A stretch of 64,000 bases of DNA, taken from assembly GCA_035772405.1 (NCBI GenBank), contig JAYKKM010000080.1:5077501-5141500 (forward strand). Reading direction: 5' to 3'. The position numbers and the translations under genes are program-made. Below, in pieces: positions 58,680 to 64,000 of the stretch (positions within the stretch are counted from its first letter, which is position 1; every line of letters begins with the position of its first letter). A model generated the notes under the pieces. The model saw nothing but the letters and a program-made list of their open reading frames with translations, did not search any database and was not told the DNA's origin. The stretch is from Chrysogorgia sp. JL179-B06 (lineage: Eukaryota > Cnidaria > Anthozoa > Scleralcyonacea > Chrysogorgiidae).

Positions 58680-58918
58680 TTCACTTTTTTCCAGTTTCCA
58701 ATACTGTTTAAAAATTTTAAACAGTATTCACAAACAGTATTAAAAGTCGCTTCTGAAAAATATTTTTAAAAACGATAACACAAAATGTTCCCGGCTCACG
58801 ACCTTAGATAAATATCCTTGTAGATCCATAAATATCCTTGTTTAGCTATTTTCTTCCCCGTGAGATCCGACCCTCGTCATCAAACCAAAAAACGTACGGT
58901 TGATGGATACCGATATTT

Positions 58919-59518
58919 AGTATCAACCGACTAGTGGTCTATTACAAATTCGGCATTCTGATTGGCTGAGCTACTCACTGTCTATTGGTGATAGACGGTG
59001 AGTAGCGTTACCCAATCACAAACCTTCTTATGCTGGAATATTCCTATCCTGACCAATCAGAAGCCACGACATATTCACGCTGCACGGCCAAACCTGAAAT
59101 CTAGTCCAAACATGGCGCCCGCTAAAATTTATATACGAGTGATGAAATCATGAAAACATTGGCCCGAAAGTAATGGAAAATTATTCAGTTTGACATTTTC
59201 GAATAGGAAAATTAATTCGCTTATGCCTATGGAGTATATCTATACCAAATTTGAAGCAAAGTAATTACAAACTCGTTTTTTGTGAGCGATTGTTTATCAT
59301 GTGTCATCGAGCAACTCTACATTTTGAATGGGAGACTTCTACAAACAAAAAGGTAAAATTATCTGAAAATTTGGAACAATGTTAGAAAGGTTGTTTATGG
59401 TTGATACTAAAACAATTAGACAACTCGCCCTCGTTGTCTATGAGCAGATAGTCAACTCGGGCTTCGCCCTCTTTGACTATCTGCTCATAGACAACTCGTT
59501 CTCGTTGTCTAATTGTTA
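58919..59518. mobile_element. Composite palindromic MITE, same family as 26529-26935
   Basis: ttagtatcaacc (58917) faces ggttgatactaa (59399). Inside, agtggtctattacaaatt and attggtgatagacggtgagt repeat words of the 26671-26871 element. At 59408-59518 a palindrome of aacaattagacaac, gttgtctatgagcagatag and its complement closes the unit. Confidence 0.6.
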
Positions 59519-59614
59519 AATATACACGGGACAAACTTTTTACAGAACTAACTTCCCATATACGACCGGACATTGTACACGACCGGACATTCTACCACCC
59601 CGTCAAGATTATCA

Positions 59615-59669
59615 CCCTCGCCCCAGCGCCTTCGGCGCTGGACGGCGCTTCGCGCCGTCAGGGCGAGGG
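59615..59669. repeat. Perfect three-way-junction inverted repeat
   Basis: The outer stem CCCTCGCCC (59615-59623) pairs with GGGCGAGGG (59661-59669). Inside are two complete hairpins: CAGCGCC-TTC-GGCGCTG (59624-59640) and GACGGCG-CTTCG-CGCCGTC (59641-59659). One A (59660) is unpaired. Strongly GC-rich in AT-rich DNA. Confidence 0.85.
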
Positions 59670-59814
59670 GATAATATTTGTATAATTAATCAGAATTAGC
59701 TAGATACTAAGTTGACTTCTACCAACATATTTGAGCAATATATATATATATAGTAAGTTAACACTTGTCAGTAATTTGCTGTGCAAGGTGTTAGATGTTA
59801 AAGCTCAGAAAAAA

Positions 59815-59865
59815 TTGAGCTCTAGGTAGGACTCGAACCCAGATTGTAAAGCAAATGACTGACAA
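59815..59865 (-). repeat. tRNA-like 3' half (SINE fragment)
   Basis: On the - strand, AATCTGGGTTCGAGTCCTAC has the T-arm (box B) pattern, followed by CTAGAGCTC. No good 5' half. It lies in the intron after the 59911 donor. Confidence 0.35.
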
Positions 59866-59910
59866 ATATAATAAGTTGTAACACTATTAACTTATTTCTA
59901 GCATACATAC

Positions 59911-61308
59911 CTTATCTGGAAAAACAATAAACCAATCCTTTCCTTCTGCATTGTGTTTCAGCAACTCGTCAATTTGTCTCTTCTTATTCTTTCCAAAAAA
60001 GCTAGGTAACCCTAATGACATTAAAATTCTTGAAAGTTCTCTTCCTTTCAAGTGGTTCAGAATGTTTGGTGCCTCAGCAGAATTTACAAAACTCTCAGTT
60101 AAAAACATAGCTACACAAGTTGAATCTTCACAGTTCTGTCTAAAACCTATCACACTTTCATTAATTTTCACTTCTTTTTCTGTTGGTTGTTTCTTAACTT
60201 TAACAGATTTTGTTTTCAATGACTGCCTAAATGACGAGCCTTGCTTCTGGGCTTTCAACTGCAGTTGCTCTCTGATGATCTGTTGTTTCGATTTTACAAA
60301 CATAGAAACAACCCTTTGCAAGATCAGTACACGAGCTGCCATAAATATTTCATCATCATCATCTCCACAAAGCACTTTGAACCACAAATCACGCAGTTCA
60401 CTGCTTTCACTCAAAACCTGCAGGCAATGTTTGAGTATGTCTTTATCTGCAAGGCCGACTTTAACAATATTTTCAACTGATGTGTGCAGATACACAAAGA
60501 ACTGAACAGTTTCTGAAGAAGGGAAGAACAAAAATTTACCAGGCTGCACCAGTTTATCTTCTCCTAAACGCTTTATCAAATCCATGACATACTGTTTTTG
60601 AACTTCAATGCATTTGTTGTTAGTTTTTGATTGTTGAATTTTACATGTTTGTGGGCCATCCTTGAATGTATCTCTAACTCTTTTACAAACCCAACCTGGA
60701 TGCTCCTTAATAGCTTGTAATTCAATATTTTCAACTGAAGATATACTGGTAGACGAATTAACTGCTGCACTTGAATCACTCGGACCGTGGGACTTATAAA
60801 GTAGTAAACAACTCCAAAAGTGTTGAAGTATGTGATTCAGAACGATGGTACTTGGACCAGATGTTGACTCCAAACCACAAGAATCGAGTAAAGAACACCA
60901 AATACTATTCAACGACACATTACTTGCCAGAGACGCAAAGTTTCTTTCAAGCTCTATCATCTTTGTCTTTGAACATTTAATTTTCTCGACATTTTTATAA
61001 CAAAAAACAAAACCTGTAGATACCTCTTTTAAAAAATTGTATACCACTTGAACATTTCTTTCACTTGCATTCAACAGTTTTCTCGCAATCGCGGATTCAG
61101 TATTTACTCCATTTTCAATAACAGCGATTCTTTCAAGTACTTGGCAGTAATTATCGTATCCACTTTGCGAGTTAATCCAATTTAGGTTTGTTCGTAGATC
61201 CAAATTATCAACAACTAATGTATTTTCATCTTCTTCAATATCTTCGCTGTATAAAGCGTCGTTTACAGCAGATTTAAACAACTTTTTGTCCGCCATGTTG
61301 ATTTTCAA
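59911..61308 (-). CDS. Uncharacterised protein exon with possible SAP-like motif
   Basis: A - strand frame open for 473 codons to 59887. ATGs at 61308 and 61296 are in frame; the second (aacATGG, MADKKLFK) has the better context. At 59911 GATAAG|GTATGT is a strong donor, so the exon probably ends there after FPDK and further exons lie at lower coordinates. Visible: an acidic N-terminus (YSEDIEEDENT), mostly helical sequence, a basic segment KTKSVKVKKQPTEKEVKI, and near the end LKGRELSRILMSLGLPSFFG with KNKKRQIDELLKH, which resembles a SAP DNA-binding motif. No confident family. A decayed inverted copy at 54100-55240 indicates a multi-copy gene, perhaps transposon-borne. Confidence 0.6.
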
Positions 61309-61319
61309 AATAATATTAA

Positions 61320-62345
61320 AATTAAACTAGAAATACGTGTACGCAACAACCCCTCGCCCGCTTGCTGTTTGAAAGTTTTTTTGCTTGCAGTACTTCTTTT
61401 AGTTCTCACTTTCAGTTGTACTTGAATTAAATGATTGCACATTCTATGTGGTGACGCAAGCATATGCTTGCACGCGCGATTTCGTTGTAATTTGTTGACG
61501 TGTACAAATAATTTTGTAATTGTTGTTTTTACCAGTTCACGTGTAGTCACGCTCTGACGAAGTCCTGAGTACGGGACGAAAGCTCAGCAAATTGTATCTT
61601 TAAAATAAACATGGTGTATAGCTACAAACTTTTGATTTTATTGCAATTGCACATTCATTTGCCTAACAGAATAGACTTTCAGTGGACAATATCTCCGGGA
61701 GCTTTGTGTTGTCCGAATTTAATTGTTTCATAGGACATCAAAATAAATAACTAAATACATTAATGGTAATAGTTAGTATAAACAGACACTATTGACTGTT
61801 GAAAGAAGAAATTGCATCTTTATCATAGGGGTTTATATATAGTGCAAATGTATAGGGCCCATTCAAATAGGGTTTACTAATTGGACACATATTAGGGATT
61901 CTACCCTGATTGTTGGTGTGGATAGATTATACCTGTATGCAGTAATTTGATAATTCTACCCACATTGGACGACTGCGATGTGGAGCTGGCAGGGGATGTG
62001 GATGACTTAATATTGATTTCTCTCGAGAGGTATCGATGCAGAACAGGGAAACTGATCTTTCCTAACTCGGGACTTGAAACTGATTGGTTAATAGAAACCC
62101 TAGAATTGGTACATATTGTAACTATAGAACTAATATCTATCATCATATCTAAAGACACATGTTTTCGCACCTTATCAATTACCTTAATTGACATCTTCAG
62201 CATATACAACTTTTGAGTTAAATTAAATTAGCTTTTGTAACATTGTACTGTACATATATGAATTATGTGTTTATATTTGTAATAACTTTAATTTGTTAGG
62301 AAATAAGACTGCCATTAATACCAGTGTTAGCATTGAAGGGGATAT
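61320..62345. repeat. Second copy of the 56825-57770 segment
   Basis: Same orientation as the copy at 56825. It lacks the 160-bp GC-rich piece but has its own insert of about 450 bp (61380-61760) with a hammerhead-like motif. It includes the likely promoter and 5' flank of the gene starting at 61308. Confidence 0.7.
61550..61595 (+). ncRNA. Hammerhead-like motif, second type
   Basis: CTGACGA (61554-61560), stem II GTCC/GGAC with loop TGAGTACG, GAAA (61578-61581) and a CTC cleavage triplet. Core positions fit CUGANGA...GAAA...NUH. Stem I is only GCT/AGC (3 bp) and stem III is minimal, so activity is uncertain. The sequence differs from the Penelope-type motifs at 19605 and 23137. Confidence 0.45.
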
Positions 62346-62734
62346 CCTGTATAAATATTATTGTATTATTATTATTATTAATAATAATAATGCCTAATGC
62401 AGTCTGCAGATATCATATTTTGATGGTTAATACAAAAGCCATATGTACGTCCAACAAGGCATGGCATCAAAAGCTATATAATCAGGACGACCCATTGCTT
62501 ATAGCCTGCTTGTTGACAGTGATCTGACATAGTGAGTGTCAACATATCCAATGTCAACATAATCCTATACCGGTATAAGCTGTACATGTATTTTACATTG
62601 CAAGTCTGAGACCAGTATTGTCCAAGCCTATTATCAGACACAATAAGTTATGGCCCACTAGGCCAGCTACTGTAGGCCTAACATGTTTCATAATGGATGG
62701 AGTAAACACAGATTGTTTGTGGAATACATACCAG

Positions 62735-63050
62735 TATACAATACATAGACGATCGTCAAGCTCATATCCTCAGAAAAATTATTCCCTTCTGATCACTGGT
62801 GACTCTAACCATTTGAGCCATCGAGACTCAGATGGAGAGAGGTAACAATGATCTACTGATGATTCAAATGATATAAGTGCCTATGCGGCAGTTACTATAC
62901 ATCATTCAGTAATGTTTGAATGTGTTAACTGCTATAGTAATTCAACCCGCATAGGACATAATGTAATCAGTATATAAATCATTGTAACTCAGAATCATTT
63001 TTCTGAGGATATATGAGCTTGACGCTCATCCATGTATTGTCTGTCTACTC
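62735..63050. repeat. Inverted pair of tRNA-SINE copies
   Basis: acgatcgtcaagctcatatc with ctcagaaaaa (about 62747-62780) faces tttttctgaggatatatgag with cttgacgctcat (about 62999-63030). Between them cctatgcgg and ccgcatagg (about 62880 and 62948) are also inverted. The left copy keeps a diverged tRNA-like core. Same family as 1618-1745. Confidence 0.6.
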
Positions 63051-64000
63051 TGAGCTCTCCCTTACTCACTACAGCAGTGCACATATTACCACTGACCAGT
63101 ATACAGTAATTGCTTGTTTATACTACAAAATTGTAGTCCAGGCCCACTGTACAGTAAATATAGGCTATAATCATAATATAGAGGGCAAAATTACTCGAAT
63201 ATATAAATTGGCTAATGAGGAGAGCATTTTTCTGAAATTCAGGGCAAAATTACTTCTACCTGATTGGTGTTTTACTGGTAAATCCAAGCTCCCCAGTCAA
63301 TGTTTAACTCAACAAAGTTGGTTGTAATGTACCGTTTACTTTCAGTGGATTGTATATATAGTTGTTTTTCACGCTTGGTTTTGACATTTGGCTGACTTTC
63401 CCATGTTGTTGATGTGCGTAGCTAACTTATTTATGAATACATTTTGCCCTCTATATGATTAACAGCCAACAGGTAATCACATGGTTCCTCGTAAAATTAA
63501 GGTTTAATTTCACTTGTGTTTTCCAATGGTATAATGAAGCCTTGGGACTGATTGCCAACAGGAAACAGCTTTAAAAAGCTCGGATTTGATTGACAAACTC
63601 TGATAAATATATTAGATATTCCGACGACGATATCTTTTGAACTACTAACTCTAGCAACTTATGCTATACATCAAATGAAAGCCTGATTACTCGAACATAT
63701 TTGCAAAATATATTTGTAAACTGATTAATAACAGCATCAAAAAAGGGAAAACGGGTTTACCTTTTGACGCCATTTACGAACTTGTCATCTCCCGCCGATG
63801 ATACTGTATCTTTTGAACACTGCATTTTATGAACTTTTTGAACACAAATCTTCATTCACCGTATAACCCGACAAAACATATGTACTTTTCGTGTTTAAAT
63901 ATCTCGTTAAATATAAGGACTTTTTCGCACCGCGAAGGCCCTGAGGACGAGGTTGGGCCGTTGACCCCCTTTCCTAAACAAACAAGACGCCCGCTAGGCG
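63051..64000. other. No gene seen
   Basis: AT-rich up to about 63900, then a GC-richer end (gcgaaggccctgaggacgag, gttgggccgttgaccccct). No convincing coding region or repeat recognised. Confidence 0.4.

Noticed and set aside
59951..60505. 184-codon + strand frame
   Set aside because: Antisense shadow of the 473-codon - strand gene.

Overview
This is a eukaryotic, intron-rich, AT-rich and repeat-rich window, most likely from a marine invertebrate and probably a cnidarian (anthozoan). The clues are leucine-rich-repeat (LRR) exons of 72 bp feeding an RXFP/LGR-type GPCR, Penelope-like retroelements with hammerhead-type motifs, tRNA-derived SINEs, a CR1/L2-type LINE, a P-element-like transposase, and many palindromic MITEs. 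The species call is an inference from family content only.

Layout. 1-640: tandem SINE-like unit with a tRNA-like core. 645-5790: a large element with related inverted termini, carrying a coding-exon-like fragment, a foldback repeat and about 24 copies of a 62-bp minisatellite. 5794-7727: (TA)n, six full copies of a 238-bp satellite, and (TA)n again. 7854-34895: one host gene on the + strand. It has at least 13 LRR exons, 12 of them in six duplicated pairs, then a 7TM exon (17329-18359). Three short internal exons plus a terminal exon, all in the same phase, probably encode an acidic C-terminal tail (25225-34895). The introns are filled with (TA)n, tRNA-SINEs, two Penelope-like fragments (one a large palindrome interrupted by a Mutator-like insertion), MITEs and an intact 1040-codon LINE. 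31400-40600: decayed LINE pieces on both strands, a KIAA1958/Crypton-like fragment and nested TIR elements. 41300-45900: four inverted-repeat elements. 45960-46031: a run of about 70 G. 46821-49260: a 429-bp tandem repeat. 50277-53313: a broken P-element-like transposase with C2H2 zinc fingers. 54100-55240: a decayed + strand copy of the gene that is open on the - strand at 59887-61308. 55400-64000: MITEs, a direct duplication (56825-57770 and 61320-62345) and a folded SINE pair.

How it fits together. The GPCR gene is the main functional unit. Its ectodomain grew in two steps: a unit of about 0.72 kb carrying two LRR exons was duplicated, then one copy that had gained about 1.2 kb of intron sequence was amplified as a unit of about 1.9 kb. 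Each copy adds two LRRs in frame. Most of the rest is a layered record of transposon insertions, several datable relative to each other by nesting. The 473-codon protein at 59887-61308 and the P-like transposase are the other substantial coding regions. All splice sites and exon joins are read by eye from consensus and phase, with no transcript support.
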